This document shows, piece after piece, positions 20,074 to 31,166 of a DNA stretch of 64,000 bases (position 1 is its first letter; each line of letters starts with the position of its first letter). The stretch is from NCBI GenBank assembly GCA_018825665.1, contig JAHJEG010000017.1:1-64000 (forward strand), given 5' to 3'. The notes below the pieces were generated by a model. It saw nothing but the letters and a program-made list of their open reading frames with translations. It searched no databases and was not told where the DNA came from. A program made the translations under genes and the position numbers. The DNA comes from a bacterium. GTDB lineage: Bacteria > Campylobacterota > Campylobacteria > Campylobacterales > Sulfurimonadaceae.

Positions 20074-20997
20074 ATGGATTATCAATCAATTTTAAATGAG
20101 ATTGCAGATGAGATCACACCGTTGCTAAAAGATGGAAAAGTTGCAGATTATATCCCTGCTCTGAGTATGGTCGATCCGAACCAGTTCGGGATGTCCATAA
20201 CACTTTTTGACGGAACCCAGTACAGTGTCGGTCATTCAAACACGCTTTTTTCCATACAAAGCATCTCAAAGCTCTTCACATTTACACTCGCGCTGAAATT
20301 TCACGGCTTCGACCTATATAAACGAATCGGGCACGAACCCTCGGGGAATCCTTTTAATTCCCTCGTTCAGCTTGAATACGAAAAAGGAAAACCGAGAAAT
20401 CCTTTTATCAATGCCGGAGCCATTAATGTTACAGATGCCCTCATAAATCATTATGGAGACGAGACAAGCGCCTATGAAGAGGTTTTGAAGTTTATAAGGG
20501 CAATTGCGGATGAAGATTCGATACGCTCGAATCCCATAGTCGCCGTATCCGAGATGGAACACGGCTACAGGAACCTGGCTTTGGCAAACCTGATGAAAAG
20601 TTTTAATAATCTCGACAACAATGTTCTTGATGTCGTACAGACATATTTCAACCATTGTGCCGTGGAGATGAGTACCAAGATGTTATCCAGAGCCATGCTC
20701 TATCTCGCGAACCACGGCGTAGACCCCATAACGGGAAAATCCTATATAACTGCGCAACAGGCAAAGCGGATCAATGCAGTCATGCTCACCTGCGGACACT
20801 ATGATGCTTCGGGAGACTTTGCATTTCATGTGGGATTACCCGGCAAGAGCGGTGTAGGGGGAGGAATAGTTGCTTTGATACCCAAAAAAATGGGGATAGC
20901 CGTCTGGTCGCCGGGACTAAACTCCAACGGAAATTCCCTTGTAGGGACTATGGCGCTGGAGCTGTTTACAACAAAAACGGGGCTTTCTATTTTTTAG
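20074..20997 (+). CDS. glsA: Glutaminase A
   Basis: FSIQSISKLFTF, NPFINAGAI, GLPGKSGVGGGI. Confidence 0.95.
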   Translation: MDYQSILNEIADEITPLLKDGKVADYIPALSMVDPNQFGMSITLFDGTQYSVGHSNTLFSIQSISKLFTFTLALKFHGFDLYKRIGHEPSGNPFNSLVQLEYEKGKPRNPFINAGAINVTDALINHYGDETSAYEEVLKFIRAIADEDSIRSNPIVAVSEMEHGYRNLALANLMKSFNNLDNNVLDVVQTYFNHCAVEMSTKMLSRAMLYLANHGVDPITGKSYITAQQAKRINAVMLTCGHYDASGDFAFHVGLPGKSGVGGGIVALIPKKMGIAVWSPGLNSNGNSLVGTMALELFTTKTGLSIF

Positions 20998-21020
20998 TTT
21001 GCAGACAGCGCAAAAACAGC

Positions 21021-21416
21021 TTACTGGCTGAGCTGCTTGTGCAGGGAATTCAAATCCCCCAAAATATTTATACTGCTTATTTTTCCGTTTTTAAAGTGAA
21101 AGAACGAGGCTCCAGAGTAGCAGATACGCTTGCCTGTAGGTGCATAATTAAATATAGGACCCTCGTGTGTTCCGGTGTATGTGACATAAGCTGCCGCCAT
21201 ATTTCCTTCACTGACAATCATCTCCAAAGCATGGTACATGTTGGGAAATGCTTTTACAAGCATTTGGGAATAGTCTTTAAAACCTTCGATTCCATTTGCC
21301 GTAATATCCAATGAACCGCGAAAACGGATGTCCGGATCCAACAATTTATCCACCTTTGTGAAATCCTGATCATTCCACATCTGGTAGTACGCGCGAACTA
21401 GCTCTTTATTTTCCAT
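21021..21416 (-). CDS. SnoaL-like ester cyclase family protein
   Basis: NTF2-like fold pattern: YYQMWNDQDF...KVDKLLDPDIRFRG...GFKDYSQMLVKAFPNM. Confidence 0.8.
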   Translation of the reverse strand: MENKELVRAYYQMWNDQDFTKVDKLLDPDIRFRGSLDITANGIEGFKDYSQMLVKAFPNMYHALEMIVSEGNMAAAYVTYTGTHEGPIFNYAPTGKRICYSGASFFHFKNGKISSINILGDLNSLHKQLSQ

Positions 21417-21427
21417 TATACTTCACT

Positions 21428-21679
21428 TTAATCTGTGTAACTATGTCTGTGCGGAAATTTTTCGACCGAACTGTATTCGTCGTCTTTCCAATCATCATAG
21501 TCATCATATCCGTCATAATCTACAGTAAACAGTTTTGAGTAGCCTCTTTTTACGAGCTCCTCATCAAGCAATTCACCATCATAACTTTTGCCTTTGCAAG
21601 TGCTAAGGATTTCAGCAATATCTGCTTCATCAACGCCACCAAGTTCCATTTCAAACACTACGTCGGAAACTTTCATCAA
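21428..21679 (-). CDS. Small acidic hypothetical protein
   Basis: 83 aa ORF, Asp/Tyr-rich C-terminus (DYDGYDDYDDWKDDEY). Confidence 0.55.
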   Translation of the reverse strand: MMKVSDVVFEMELGGVDEADIAEILSTCKGKSYDGELLDEELVKRGYSKLFTVDYDGYDDYDDWKDDEYSSVEKFPHRHSYTD

Positions 21680-21913
21680 ATCCTCGATAAAAAATTATAT
21701 CTATAAAAGACAATTTGTTTGATAGACACTATCAAACACAGCCAAAAAAACCGAAACACAAATCTGCGTCTCATAATGACTCAAAGGCTTTTTAAAAATC
21801 GGTGCCATTAAACTGAGTAAGAAATTATACAATTTTTTTTGTATTTTAAATATATAAAAAAAATAGTATAGTATCACATAACACAAATAATTATTTTTAC
21901 AATCGGAGCACAT

Positions 21914-22735
21914 ATGCAGGAGCATGGTTTGACGGATTCACAGCTGAATGAGGCGATCAGCGTATACAAAGACAACTTGGCGCTTGAACCGTATCAGGCT
22001 GAGCTAATAAAGCTGCAGCAGCACGTGGAGCGTAATAAACTCAAGTTTATCATTTTATTTGAGGGGCGTGATGCGGCCGGAAAAGGAAGCGTGATAGGGA
22101 GTGTCAGCAGATACATGAATCCTAAACACTACAGAATAGTCGCGCTTGGAAAACCTACGCAAGAAGAGAGAAGCGAATGGTATTTTCAAAGATATGTCAA
22201 GCATTTTCCTCGCGGGGGCGAGCTGATTTTATTTGACAGAAGTTGGTATAACCGCGCAATGGTTGAGCCTATTTTTAACTTTTGTTCAAAAAAAGAATAT
22301 GACCTGTTTATGAAGGATGTTGTCCCCTTTGAAGAATCTATCATTGACCATGGAACCGTGCTTATCAAACTCTACTTCAGCGTAAAAAAAGAGAGACAGG
22401 CGCAGAGGTTCGAGCAAAGACGTTTAGACCCGTTGAGACAATGGAAACTAAGCGAAATAGACTTGCAGGCGCAAAGTATGTGGGATCAGTTTACGGAAAA
22501 AAAATATGAGATGCTTCAGGCAACCAGCAGGGTAAAAAATCCATGGAACGTCATCCGCTCAAGCGATAAACACAAGGCCCGACTGGAGACTATCAAACTT
22601 ATTCTAAACAGTATAGACTATGACGGACGCTCCCGTGCCCTGGATTACACTCCTGATCCCGAGATCGTATTTTCGGCAGAGAGCGAACTTCTGATTATGG
22701 AAAAGACAAAAAATAAGAGACCAGGACATGAATAG
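21914..22735 (+). CDS. ppk2: Polyphosphate kinase 2
   Basis: FEGRDAAGKGSVIGSVSRYMNPKHYRIVALGKPT, FDRSWYNRA. Confidence 0.95.
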   Translation: MQEHGLTDSQLNEAISVYKDNLALEPYQAELIKLQQHVERNKLKFIILFEGRDAAGKGSVIGSVSRYMNPKHYRIVALGKPTQEERSEWYFQRYVKHFPRGGELILFDRSWYNRAMVEPIFNFCSKKEYDLFMKDVVPFEESIIDHGTVLIKLYFSVKKERQAQRFEQRRLDPLRQWKLSEIDLQAQSMWDQFTEKKYEMLQATSRVKNPWNVIRSSDKHKARLETIKLILNSIDYDGRSRALDYTPDPEIVFSAESELLIMEKTKNKRPGHE

Positions 22736-23810
22736 CTCATTTACACACTTCAGAGGATTTCTCGATACGCTCAAACATCTCATCCGCTCCCCCTCTGTTG
22801 TCGGTGCGGAACACCCGTTTTTTCTTTCGCTCAAGAGAGAGCTTGATGAACTTGGTATAAAAACCACCCTTTATGAGGGTCTGCTCGTGGCGGAGGGGCA
22901 TAAACCCGATTCGGGGATGCTCTCAGCGCACATTGACAGACACGGTCTGATATGCACAGGTCCGAATGAATTTCAGTACGCTGCTTTTATGACGCAAAAC
23001 CGCGGGGATTTAACAGGAGACTCCTTTTCTGAGCAGACCTATATGGCCATTGCAGAAAGGTTCAAACAGCAGCTTGTACAGGCCTATGAGCCTTGGTCGG
23101 GCTCTTATCTCGGGCTTGGTACGATTGACAATGCCTATATCTGTGAACGCAGAAAAAATCTTGTTTTTGAGGTAAAGGGGCTTGAACACCTCATGCCCGG
23201 AACCCCTATTGCTTTTGTAGACACACTCTCAAACAAAGACGGTCTTCTCTCGGCCCAACTTGACAATGTTTTTAGTGCGGCTGTAATCGTGTACCTGTAC
23301 AAAAGCGGTTACAAAGGTACGGCTTTTTTCACCGCACAGGAAGAATCAGGAAAAAGCTGGCGTTTTTTGCTCGAATGGTTCCGCCGTTTTGATAAAAATA
23401 CAAACAGGCTTCTGGTTCTAGATACCAGCCCTTATCCAAACAGAGAACTAGCAGAGAATCAGGATATCGTACTTCGCAACCGTGATGCCAATGCAATCTT
23501 CAACTCCCCTCTGACACAAGAGATAGAGGAGCTGTGCAAAGAACACGAGATAAAGTACAGCTTTAAAGATATTTATTTGCAAGAGGGAAATAAAAAACTT
23601 CTCGAACAGGGACTAAAAGCAAATTCACTTGGAAGTACGGAGATGGGAAGATTGATCTTGGCAAGTGAGGGAGCAGTTCAGGGAACGACACTCCAAGTTC
23701 CTACTACGGGATATCACACCACATCTGAGACAGTTTCCGTAAAAGCCGTAACAGGTATGCTTACACTCCTAAAAGAGATGTATGTTGATACAAAAAGTAT
23801 GAATCACTAG
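22728..23810 (+). CDS. M42-like/zinc aminopeptidase family protein
   Basis: LSAHIDRHG, QLDNVFSAA, TAQEESGKS, GSTEMGRL. Confidence 0.75.
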   Translation: MNSSFTHFRGFLDTLKHLIRSPSVVGAEHPFFLSLKRELDELGIKTTLYEGLLVAEGHKPDSGMLSAHIDRHGLICTGPNEFQYAAFMTQNRGDLTGDSFSEQTYMAIAERFKQQLVQAYEPWSGSYLGLGTIDNAYICERRKNLVFEVKGLEHLMPGTPIAFVDTLSNKDGLLSAQLDNVFSAAVIVYLYKSGYKGTAFFTAQEESGKSWRFLLEWFRRFDKNTNRLLVLDTSPYPNRELAENQDIVLRNRDANAIFNSPLTQEIEELCKEHEIKYSFKDIYLQEGNKKLLEQGLKANSLGSTEMGRLILASEGAVQGTTLQVPTTGYHTTSETVSVKAVTGMLTLLKEMYVDTKSMNH

Positions 23811-23827
23811 ATTTATACTTTTAATTT

Positions 23828-24754
23828 TTAAGCTCCAATATCGTCTTTTTTAATTTTTCTTTCTTTCTTAGGTTCGGCAATGCTTACATTTCTTTCGATG
23901 TAGTCCATTATTTTTCCGGCGATATCTACGCCCGTTGCTTTTTCTATCCCCTCAAGACCCGGAGAAGAGTTCACTTCCATCACAAGAGGGCCTCTAGCTG
24001 AGGGTATCATATCCACTCCGCACACTCCTAGACCCATAGCTTTTGCAGCGGCCAAAGCCATACTTTCTTCTTCTGCTGAGAGTTTATGCACCGTAGCGCT
24101 TCCCCCTTGATGCAGGTTTGAACGAAAATCACCCTCTGCTCCTTGTCTCTTCATAGCACCGACAACTTCGCCGTCCACCACTATAGCACGGATATCAGCT
24201 CCCCCGGCTTCTGCGATAAATTCCTGAACAAGGAGGTTTACGTCCATTCCGTAGAATGCGTCAAGTACAGATTTGGCCGCTTTTTTTGTTTCAGCCAAAA
24301 CAACACCTACGCCCTGGGTGCCTTCTAAAATCTTTAAAACCAGAGGTGCTCCGCCGCTTAACTTGATAACACCTTCCGTATCGGACTTGTTTGAGGCAAA
24401 AACGGTCTTTGGCATATCCACTTCATGCTTGGAGAGTATCTGCAGACTTCTAAGCTTGTCTCTTGAACGTGAGATTGCCAAAGAACCGGCGACGCTAAAA
24501 GCATTCATCATCTCGAAGTGGCGAACCATTGCCGTACCGTAAAAAGTACGGCTGGCTCCTATTCTAGGGATTATGGCATCGGGAGCATCCAACTCTTCTC
24601 CATGATAATTTATTTTCAGTTCACCTTTTTGAATCTCGATACTACACTCCAAATAGTCAATGATTTGAACATCCCATCCCCTCTGCTTCGCAGACTCCAT
24701 CAATCTTTTCGTTGAGTAAAGTGTCGAGTTTCTTGATAGTATATATAGCTTCAT
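23828..24754 (-). CDS. rimK: RimK-family ATP-grasp ligase
   Basis: [51 protein letters not shown]. Confidence 0.93.
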   Translation of the reverse strand: MKLYILSRNSTLYSTKRLMESAKQRGWDVQIIDYLECSIEIQKGELKINYHGEELDAPDAIIPRIGASRTFYGTAMVRHFEMMNAFSVAGSLAISRSRDKLRSLQILSKHEVDMPKTVFASNKSDTEGVIKLSGGAPLVLKILEGTQGVGVVLAETKKAAKSVLDAFYGMDVNLLVQEFIAEAGGADIRAIVVDGEVVGAMKRQGAEGDFRSNLHQGGSATVHKLSAEEESMALAAAKAMGLGVCGVDMIPSARGPLVMEVNSSPGLEGIEKATGVDIAGKIMDYIERNVSIAEPKKERKIKKDDIGA

Positions 24755-24755
24755 T

Positions 24756-25172
24756 TTATACCTTTTTTTTATATTTTAATGACACGTCGACCAGAAATCT
24801 CTTTTCCAAAAATTTTCTGCCGATCAGCATGGGATACTTCATATCTTTGCGGTTTGTCAATGAGATCTCTGCCATATAGGTTTTTCCGACGATACTGATA
24901 GCTGTTTTGATAAATATTCTTTCTTCGGATTTTCCGTTGGAACTTTTTACTTTTTTTATTTTATGCACAGGCATCACAATATCTTCCTGAGAATAATTGG
25001 GATGGGAATCATCCAGTAATTTAAAATGAACAGTACCGTTTTCATTCAAATATATTTCATCACAATGGATAGAACAGGAGTCAGCTCCCGTATCGATCTT
25101 TGCTTCTATATCGTAAAACTCCAACTCCGGTATAGAAATATATTCATTCCTTCCCACAACCGATTTTTCCAT
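24756..25172 (-). CDS. Retropepsin-like ATP-dependent zinc protease family (RimB-like)
   Basis: [32 protein letters not shown]; adjacent to rimK. Confidence 0.85.
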   Translation of the reverse strand: MEKSVVGRNEYISIPELEFYDIEAKIDTGADSCSIHCDEIYLNENGTVHFKLLDDSHPNYSQEDIVMPVHKIKKVKSSNGKSEERIFIKTAISIVGKTYMAEISLTNRKDMKYPMLIGRKFLEKRFLVDVSLKYKKKV

Positions 25173-25267
25173 AATGCCGCACCCACTTGTTTCAATATAT
25201 ATATGGTACCATTCTAATATATATTTGATTAATTTAAGGCTATTTTTATCAAATAATGAGGAAAAGA

Positions 25268-26317
25268 ATGAAAGACAATATCTTAGAAATATGCGGTATT
25301 AGTGTTGCCAGAGGAAGTATCAAAGATATAGAGATAGAGCTTCCAAAACTCTATAATCTTCCTGCTTCCATCCCTATTCACGTTATACGCGGAAAATCCA
25401 AAGGTGCAACCGTTTTTATCAGTGCCGCCATCCACGGAGATGAGCTTAACGGCATAGAGATCATAAGACGGCTGCGCAATCTGGCTATTTTGAATAAACT
25501 CAAGGGAACACTGATACTGGTCCCTGTTGTAAACGTATACGGAGTGAACACATTGACAAGATATCTGCCCGACCGCAGAGATCTTAACCGCAGTTTTCCG
25601 GGCTCTACAAAAGGCTCACTTGCCGCGAGAATAGCCAAGATATTTTTTGATGAGATAGTCATGAAGTGCGATTACGGAATTGATTTGCATACGGGAGCTA
25701 TCCACAGATCCAATTTACCCCAGATTCGTACCAATATTAAAAATGAAGAGACCCTCAGACTTGCTAAGTCCTTTGAAGCGCCTGTGATTTTACACTCCGA
25801 ACTCAGAGACGGTTCGCTTAGATCAGAAGCCCAGGAATACGGTGTTCCTATTTTGCTCTATGAAGCGGGAGAAGCTTTGCGTTTTGACGATACATCGATA
25901 AAAATCGGTGTCAAAGGGATAGTTAACGTACTCAAATCCCTACAGATGCTTCCCTCAAGCAGAAATAAAACATATAAAACACCTCTGATTTTTAAACAAA
26001 GCAGTTGGATACGCGCCCATGAGAGCGGAATGATAAGAACTGTCAAAACACTCGGTGATTCAGTAAAAACAGATGAGATTATCGCCTTTATTGATGCACC
26101 CATAGGCAGCAACAGTTTTGAGATACACGCGGCATTTGACGGTGTGATCATAGGAAAGATTCAAATACCTCTGGTACAAGCGGGTGATGCCGTCTTTCAT
26201 ATAGCACGTTTTGAGGATTTGGAAAAAGCGGATGCACATATAGAATATTTTCAAGAAAATGCCATAGAAGACAGTGATATTATGGGTCTAAACGATGAGC
26301 ATACTATAGAAAACTAG
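25268..26317 (+). CDS. Succinylglutamate desuccinylase/aspartoacylase family protein
   Basis: AAIHGDELNGIEI, DLNRSFPG, IDLHTGA; GAGGA SD favours ATG 25268 over 25256. Confidence 0.88.
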   Translation: MKDNILEICGISVARGSIKDIEIELPKLYNLPASIPIHVIRGKSKGATVFISAAIHGDELNGIEIIRRLRNLAILNKLKGTLILVPVVNVYGVNTLTRYLPDRRDLNRSFPGSTKGSLAARIAKIFFDEIVMKCDYGIDLHTGAIHRSNLPQIRTNIKNEETLRLAKSFEAPVILHSELRDGSLRSEAQEYGVPILLYEAGEALRFDDTSIKIGVKGIVNVLKSLQMLPSSRNKTYKTPLIFKQSSWIRAHESGMIRTVKTLGDSVKTDEIIAFIDAPIGSNSFEIHAAFDGVIIGKIQIPLVQAGDAVFHIARFEDLEKADAHIEYFQENAIEDSDIMGLNDEHTIEN

Positions 26318-26376
26318 AGAAAAATAGAGAAGAAAATCAGAAAGTGATTTTATAAGCCGGTTTCTGCAGTCGGTGC

Positions 26377-26399
26377 ACAAAGAGCAGAATGCTCTTTGT
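26377..26399. terminator. Hairpin ACAAAGAGCA-GAA-TGCTCTTTGT between convergent genes
   Basis: Perfect 10-bp stem, 3-nt loop. Confidence 0.55.
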
Positions 26400-26402
26400 A
26401 TA

Positions 26403-27167
26403 TTAAAAACGAAGCATCAAACCCGCATAAACACCTGAAAAATCAAGATCCATCTTGGCATCTACGCTGTCTTCATCGATTTTGATTTTTTGTACTCTGT
26501 ATCCAAGTTCAAGTGCAGGTTGGATAACAGGGAAAAAATCAAGCGTGTAGTCTACTTTCGCACGCGCATCATAGATTGTTGATGAACCGCTTGTTACGTA
26601 TTTTACATCCGCTTCGACACCAATGTTTGTAACCGGGATTTCTGTACGAACTCTTGCGTAGAGCATAGGAAGAGCAATACTCGTCGTATCACTGTAAGAA
26701 GTATCGGTACTGCCCGGGATCGTTACGCCATCGGCAGTATAAGACATATTCATCACTTTTAAATCCACACCAAGATCCAATGTTATCCAAAATGTGTTAT
26801 CCAAAATGTTGTAATAAGGGATGATATCAAACTGTGTCATCTCAAGAGATGTTGCCGAAGTAGCCGGGATGGTAAAGTTTTTAAAAGTACCTGTTGCCTC
26901 ACCGGTATTTTTTAAAGAAACATACTCCACTCTAAGGTTTGGAATGATAGGAACAGGATGTTTTATCAACAGCCAGGCATAGTTTTGCGTTTCCTCTTTT
27001 TCCAAAGACTTGTCGCTACCGCTTGAAACACCGTCCGTATAGCTTATCTCACCGCTTGGTTTTTGCATCCATGCACCCGCACCCATCTCAACTCTTGCGA
27101 AATCTGCGCTGGCAGTCGTAGCCAGAACAATTCCACATGCCAAAGTAGACAAAATCTTTTTCATCAT
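26403..27167 (-). CDS. TIGR04219-like outer membrane beta-barrel protein
   Basis: MMKKILSTLACGIVLATTASADFARVEMGAGAWMQKPSG; terminal beta-barrel strand with F. Confidence 0.75.
   Translation of the reverse strand: MMKKILSTLACGIVLATTASADFARVEMGAGAWMQKPSGEISYTDGVSSGSDKSLEKEETQNYAWLLIKHPVPIIPNLRVEYVSLKNTGEATGTFKNFTIPATSATSLEMTQFDIIPYYNILDNTFWITLDLGVDLKVMNMSYTADGVTIPGSTDTSYSDTTSIALPMLYARVRTEIPVTNIGVEADVKYVTSGSSTIYDARAKVDYTLDFFPVIQPALELGYRVQKIKIDEDSVDAKMDLDFSGVYAGLMLRF
27131..27141 (+). repeat. Exact TTCCACATGCC
   Basis: read directly. Confidence 0.95.
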
Positions 27168-27353
27168 AAACTCCATTTGTATAATCTGCAATATTATAGC
27201 AAACTGATGTAGTAGATAACTTAAGTGATTAGATTATGATTGTTAATATTAGGGTAAAACCCTAATATAATAGGAGAAGGAGAATTTGTAAGCGGTATTT
27301 CACTTATCTTTTGTGCCACTCAAAGAGAGTGGACTTGAATAAAAAAGGGCTGA

Positions 27354-27857
27354 TTAACTAACAGCAGCGATTGCAGCGTCGTAGTTTGGCTCTTCTGTGA
27401 TTTCAGGAACGATCTCTTTGTATGTTACTACACCCTCTTCGTTAATTGCGAAGATTGCTCTACAAGTAACACCTGCAAGAACAGAACTACCTAGTAGTAC
27501 ACCGTAAGCGTTTGCGAAATCTTTGTTTCTGAAGTCTGAAGTAACAGTTAGGTTCGTGATACCTTCAGTTGAACAAAAACGTCCAGCAGCAAATGGTAAG
27601 TCTAAAGAAACGATAGTCGGTTTAACACCTTCTAATGAAGAAGCTTTTGCATTGAAGTTACGAGTCTCAGTAGCACATACACCTGTATCTAATGAAGGAA
27701 CAACGATAATAAGTTGTTTGTGACCTTGAGCTCCACCAACTACTACATCACCTAAACCGTCTGAATTAACAACAGTTACTTCTGGTGCTTTATCACCAAC
27801 ATTTACTTGATTTCCTAAAAGTTCTACGTCTGTACCTTTGAATTTTGTAGTTGCCAT
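27354..27857 (-). CDS. tpx: Thiol peroxidase
   Basis: VVPSLDTGVCATETRNFN peroxidatic Cys motif. Confidence 0.96.
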   Translation of the reverse strand: MATTKFKGTDVELLGNQVNVGDKAPEVTVVNSDGLGDVVVGGAQGHKQLIIVVPSLDTGVCATETRNFNAKASSLEGVKPTIVSLDLPFAAGRFCSTEGITNLTVTSDFRNKDFANAYGVLLGSSVLAGVTCRAIFAINEEGVVTYKEIVPEITEEPNYDAAIAAVS

Positions 27858-27989
27858 TTTGGCTCCTTGATTTGATTTATTTAATTTATGTCGAAAGTTT
27901 ACTTAATTCGGATAATTTTACTCTTATTTAAAAAAAGAATGTTTTTCAATAAGGTTAAATTAAGCTGTTAATCCGTGATTTATCATTAT

Positions 27990-28973
27990 CTATAAATCAC
28001 TTCTCGGTGCTATATCCAGCTCTTGCAGGGAAGTAAACATCTTCTTGTTATACATTTCAACTGCGACTCTGCCAATCATTGCCGCATTGTCTGAACAATA
28101 TTTTAGCTCACTTAAAATTAAATCTGCTTTGTGCGGTCTTAACAGTTCTTCTATCTGCGAACGAAGATATAAGTTGGCACTCGCTCCGCCGACTATGGCA
28201 AAGGTCTTGGGCACGTTTGTCTGAAAATATTTTTTTAGTTTTTGGATGATATGCGCTGTCGCTATATGCTCAAATGACGCCGCTATATGCGGATAATCCT
28301 CTTTGTCTGCACCCTCTACTGCAAGTCTCACAGCATTTTTAAGCCCTGAATATGAAAAAGCTATCAGCGGTGATCGGTGTAGAGGAACGGTAAATTTATA
28401 TCTGTTTCTCTCTCCGTTTTTTGCAAGTTCCTCAATCAAAGGGCCGCCCGGATAGCCAAGCCCCATCATCTTGGCGACCTTGTCAAAACTCTCCCCAAAA
28501 CTGTCGTCCATACTTTTTGCAACCGTTTGTATATCATCAATGCTTTTTACTTCCATAACCTGGGTATGCCCGCCTGAGACCAAAAGAACACTCAGAGGAA
28601 ACTTCGCCTCTTTTTCTATAAAAAGCGAATAGATATGCCCTATGAGGTGATTCACGCCGATGAGAGGGATATTGAGGGCAACCGATATGGCCTTGGCCAT
28701 AGTCACGCCCTCTACAAGCGTGACAGCAAGACCTGGACTCGATGTCACAGCCACGGCTTTTAAATCTTTGAAATACGGTTCACACTCCTGGAGTATTTTT
28801 GGAAGAGCTTCGGCATGGAGTCTTGCGGCAAGTTCCGGAACTACGCCACCGTATACCGAGTGCTCAAGCTCCTGGGATATCTTCTTGTGAAACAAAAGCC
28901 GGCATGTGGAGATCTCTGTAATCGCAATTGCACTGTCATCACAGCTGCTTTCTATGGATAATATCAATTCCAA
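27990..28973 (-). CDS. tsaD: tRNA threonylcarbamoyladenosine modification protein TsaD
   Basis: [43 protein letters not shown]. Confidence 0.97.
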   Translation of the reverse strand: MELILSIESSCDDSAIAITEISTCRLLFHKKISQELEHSVYGGVVPELAARLHAEALPKILQECEPYFKDLKAVAVTSSPGLAVTLVEGVTMAKAISVALNIPLIGVNHLIGHIYSLFIEKEAKFPLSVLLVSGGHTQVMEVKSIDDIQTVAKSMDDSFGESFDKVAKMMGLGYPGGPLIEELAKNGERNRYKFTVPLHRSPLIAFSYSGLKNAVRLAVEGADKEDYPHIAASFEHIATAHIIQKLKKYFQTNVPKTFAIVGGASANLYLRSQIEELLRPHKADLILSELKYCSDNAAMIGRVAVEMYNKKMFTSLQELDIAPRSDL

Positions 28974-30040
28974 ACCGCACTCCTTACATAGCTTCGTACC
29001 CGGGCATCTATCTCAAACACATCCTCAGCACTCTTTGGGATACTCTCAAACTTGTTAAAAGCGTGCAGGATAGTCTTAGAAATATCCATAAAACCTATCT
29101 CTTTTGCTATGAATTTTTCTATCGCTATCTCATTTGCGGCATTTACGATGACACCGCGAACCGGATTTTTAAGCAACTCTTTTTTTATCTCCCAAATCGG
29201 ATATCTCTCGGTGCTTATCTCTCTGAATTCCAAAGAGCCGACCTTCAAGAGGTCCACATGCCCCAAAATATTTTCATCCATTTTGGGATCAATGGCATAC
29301 GCGATTGGGAGCTGCATGCTGGCATGTGCAAAATGAGCGGTTGTCGAACCGTCTTTGAAATCAATAAGGGCGTGGATAAGCGATTTCGTCTCTATGATGG
29401 CGTCGTACTCCCCCTCTCCAAAAAGCCATCTGGCTTCTAAGAGTTCAAACATCTTATTGACCATCGTAGCGGAGTCTATAGTGATTTTTTGCCCCATGGA
29501 CCAGTTGGGATGCTTTTGCGTATCAGCCAGTGTTGCACTCTTGAGACGTGAGACATCCCAGTCACGAAAAGCACCGCCGCTTGCGGTTATTATCATTTTG
29601 CTGATGGGACGTTCCTGCATCAGATACCAAAGTCCAAAATGTTCACTGTCTATGGGCTGGATTTTGCTTACGTCGATAAAGTTTCCACATGCCACAAGAG
29701 ACTCTTTGTTTGCAAGAGCCACTCTCTTTCCACATGCCAAAGAACTGAGCGTAGGGCGAAGTCCCAAAAACCCTACGAGAGCATTTACGACCAGGGAGCT
29801 TGAAGCATCTTCTATCACTTTTACAATAGCTTCTTCACCATAGAATACATTTGTATGATCGACCTTGGCGACATCTTCCTTTTGAGCGACCACCACCACT
29901 TTTGGATGATGCACGCCAATCTGCTCATTGAGTAATTCTATATTTTTTCCGGCGACCAAGACCTCTACATCGATAGAGAATTTTTTGGCTACTTCGAGTG
30001 TATTTACCCCTATAGATCCGGTTGAACCAAGAAGTATCAA
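28964..30040 (-). CDS. dxr: 1-deoxy-D-xylulose-5-phosphate reductoisomerase
   Basis: [45 protein letters not shown]. Confidence 0.98.
   Translation of the reverse strand: MILLGSTGSIGVNTLEVAKKFSIDVEVLVAGKNIELLNEQIGVHHPKVVVVAQKEDVAKVDHTNVFYGEEAIVKVIEDASSSLVVNALVGFLGLRPTLSSLACGKRVALANKESLVACGNFIDVSKIQPIDSEHFGLWYLMQERPISKMIITASGGAFRDWDVSRLKSATLADTQKHPNWSMGQKITIDSATMVNKMFELLEARWLFGEGEYDAIIETKSLIHALIDFKDGSTTAHFAHASMQLPIAYAIDPKMDENILGHVDLLKVGSLEFREISTERYPIWEIKKELLKNPVRGVIVNAANEIAIEKFIAKEIGFMDISKTILHAFNKFESIPKSAEDVFEIDARVRSYVRSAVWN
29683..29693 (+). repeat. Exact TTCCACATGCC
   Basis: read directly. Confidence 0.95.
29728..29738 (+). repeat. Exact TTCCACATGCC
   Basis: read directly. Confidence 0.95.
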
Positions 30041-30041
30041 A

Positions 30042-30800
30042 CTACACTAAGCCTCTTAGGAGGACAAGCATCACGATAGCCGCAAAAAGATAGCCGTCTA
30101 TTCGGTCCAGTATACCGCCATGCCCCGGGAGCAGATTTCCGCTGTCTTTTACCCCTGCCCCTCTTTTGAGGGAACTCTCAAACAAGTCCCCGAAAATCGA
30201 GCTGGCTGCCACGACGAAGGATATGACAAAAGATATCCAGAAATCTACAAAGGTGATACCGATAAACATACCGCTTAGAGTTGCAACGGCGATTCCCCCT
30301 ATGACTCCTTCCATGGTTTTATTCGGACTTGTCTCGCAAAAAGGGGTCTTGCCTATGCTCTTTCCGACCGCGTATGCTCCGACATCAGTCATAGCCACAA
30401 CCACCAAAAGCCATAAGAGGGAGACGACTCCGTACTCCTGGTACATCGTAAAGAAAAACAGCATTCCGGCTGTCGGGTACACAAAGGGTAAAAAGTCCTT
30501 CCATTGGAGCTCTTTGTTATACGCCACGGCACTGGCATAGACCACACCCGCCAAAACAAACAGATCGTCACCGTAAGGATATATCCCGGCAACAAGCCAG
30601 ATAAACACGGCAAAAAAGTACAAGGTATTATGGTTTTGCACCTGAAAAAGTTTTGCGGCTTCATTGAATGCCAGAAGATATACAGCTCCAAAAACAAGCC
30701 ACATCAAAAAGAAGTTGTCTATAAAACCTATCAGCAGTACGACGGCTACAAGGGCTAGTCCGGTTACAATCCGCTCTTTGTGATTCGTAAAAACATCCAT
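30042..30800 (-). CDS. cdsA: Phosphatidate cytidylyltransferase
   Basis: GDLFESSLKRGAGVKDSGNLLPGHGGILDRIDGYL. Confidence 0.97.
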   Translation of the reverse strand: MDVFTNHKERIVTGLALVAVVLLIGFIDNFFLMWLVFGAVYLLAFNEAAKLFQVQNHNTLYFFAVFIWLVAGIYPYGDDLFVLAGVVYASAVAYNKELQWKDFLPFVYPTAGMLFFFTMYQEYGVVSLLWLLVVVAMTDVGAYAVGKSIGKTPFCETSPNKTMEGVIGGIAVATLSGMFIGITFVDFWISFVISFVVAASSIFGDLFESSLKRGAGVKDSGNLLPGHGGILDRIDGYLFAAIVMLVLLRGLV

Positions 30801-30839
30801 GAAAATTCCTAAAAAAAAGTTATCTAAGATTATACCAAA

Positions 30840-31151
30840 TCACACTTTAATATCCAGTTTATACAAGGAGGAACTGCTTTTTTGCTCCTCCTCCTCTTCC
30901 TTCTTCTCTCTTTTTTTACTTCTGGCGGTTTCCTGGTCTGCCTCGTTTTTCTCATGTTCACGGTCGGGATCGACCTCATGATTCTCTTCAGTCGGGCGTA
31001 CTTCCAAGACCTTTTCATCTTTTTCGTTTGCCGCAGCCTGAGCCGCTATGTTTTGCAGGTCAAAACGGTTGTTCTGATTTCCCTGCACGGAAGATACGGT
31101 GGCTGTCTGCTGGTTTACGTATATCGCATTTCCTATGGGACCAATCGCCAT
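30840..31151 (-). CDS. Highly charged hypothetical protein (MAIGPIGNAIYVNQ...)
   Basis: Good SD (AAAGGAG), E/K-rich C-terminus. Confidence 0.65.
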   Translation of the reverse strand: MAIGPIGNAIYVNQQTATVSSVQGNQNNRFDLQNIAAQAAANEKDEKVLEVRPTEENHEVDPDREHEKNEADQETARSKKREKKEEEEEQKSSSSLYKLDIKV

Positions 31152-31166
31152 CACAAGCTCCTTTTG

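Noticed and set aside
21717-21737. Hairpin GTTTGATAG-ACA-CTATCAAAC
   Set aside because: Short AT-rich hairpin in an intergenic region; probably a simple terminator with no further support.
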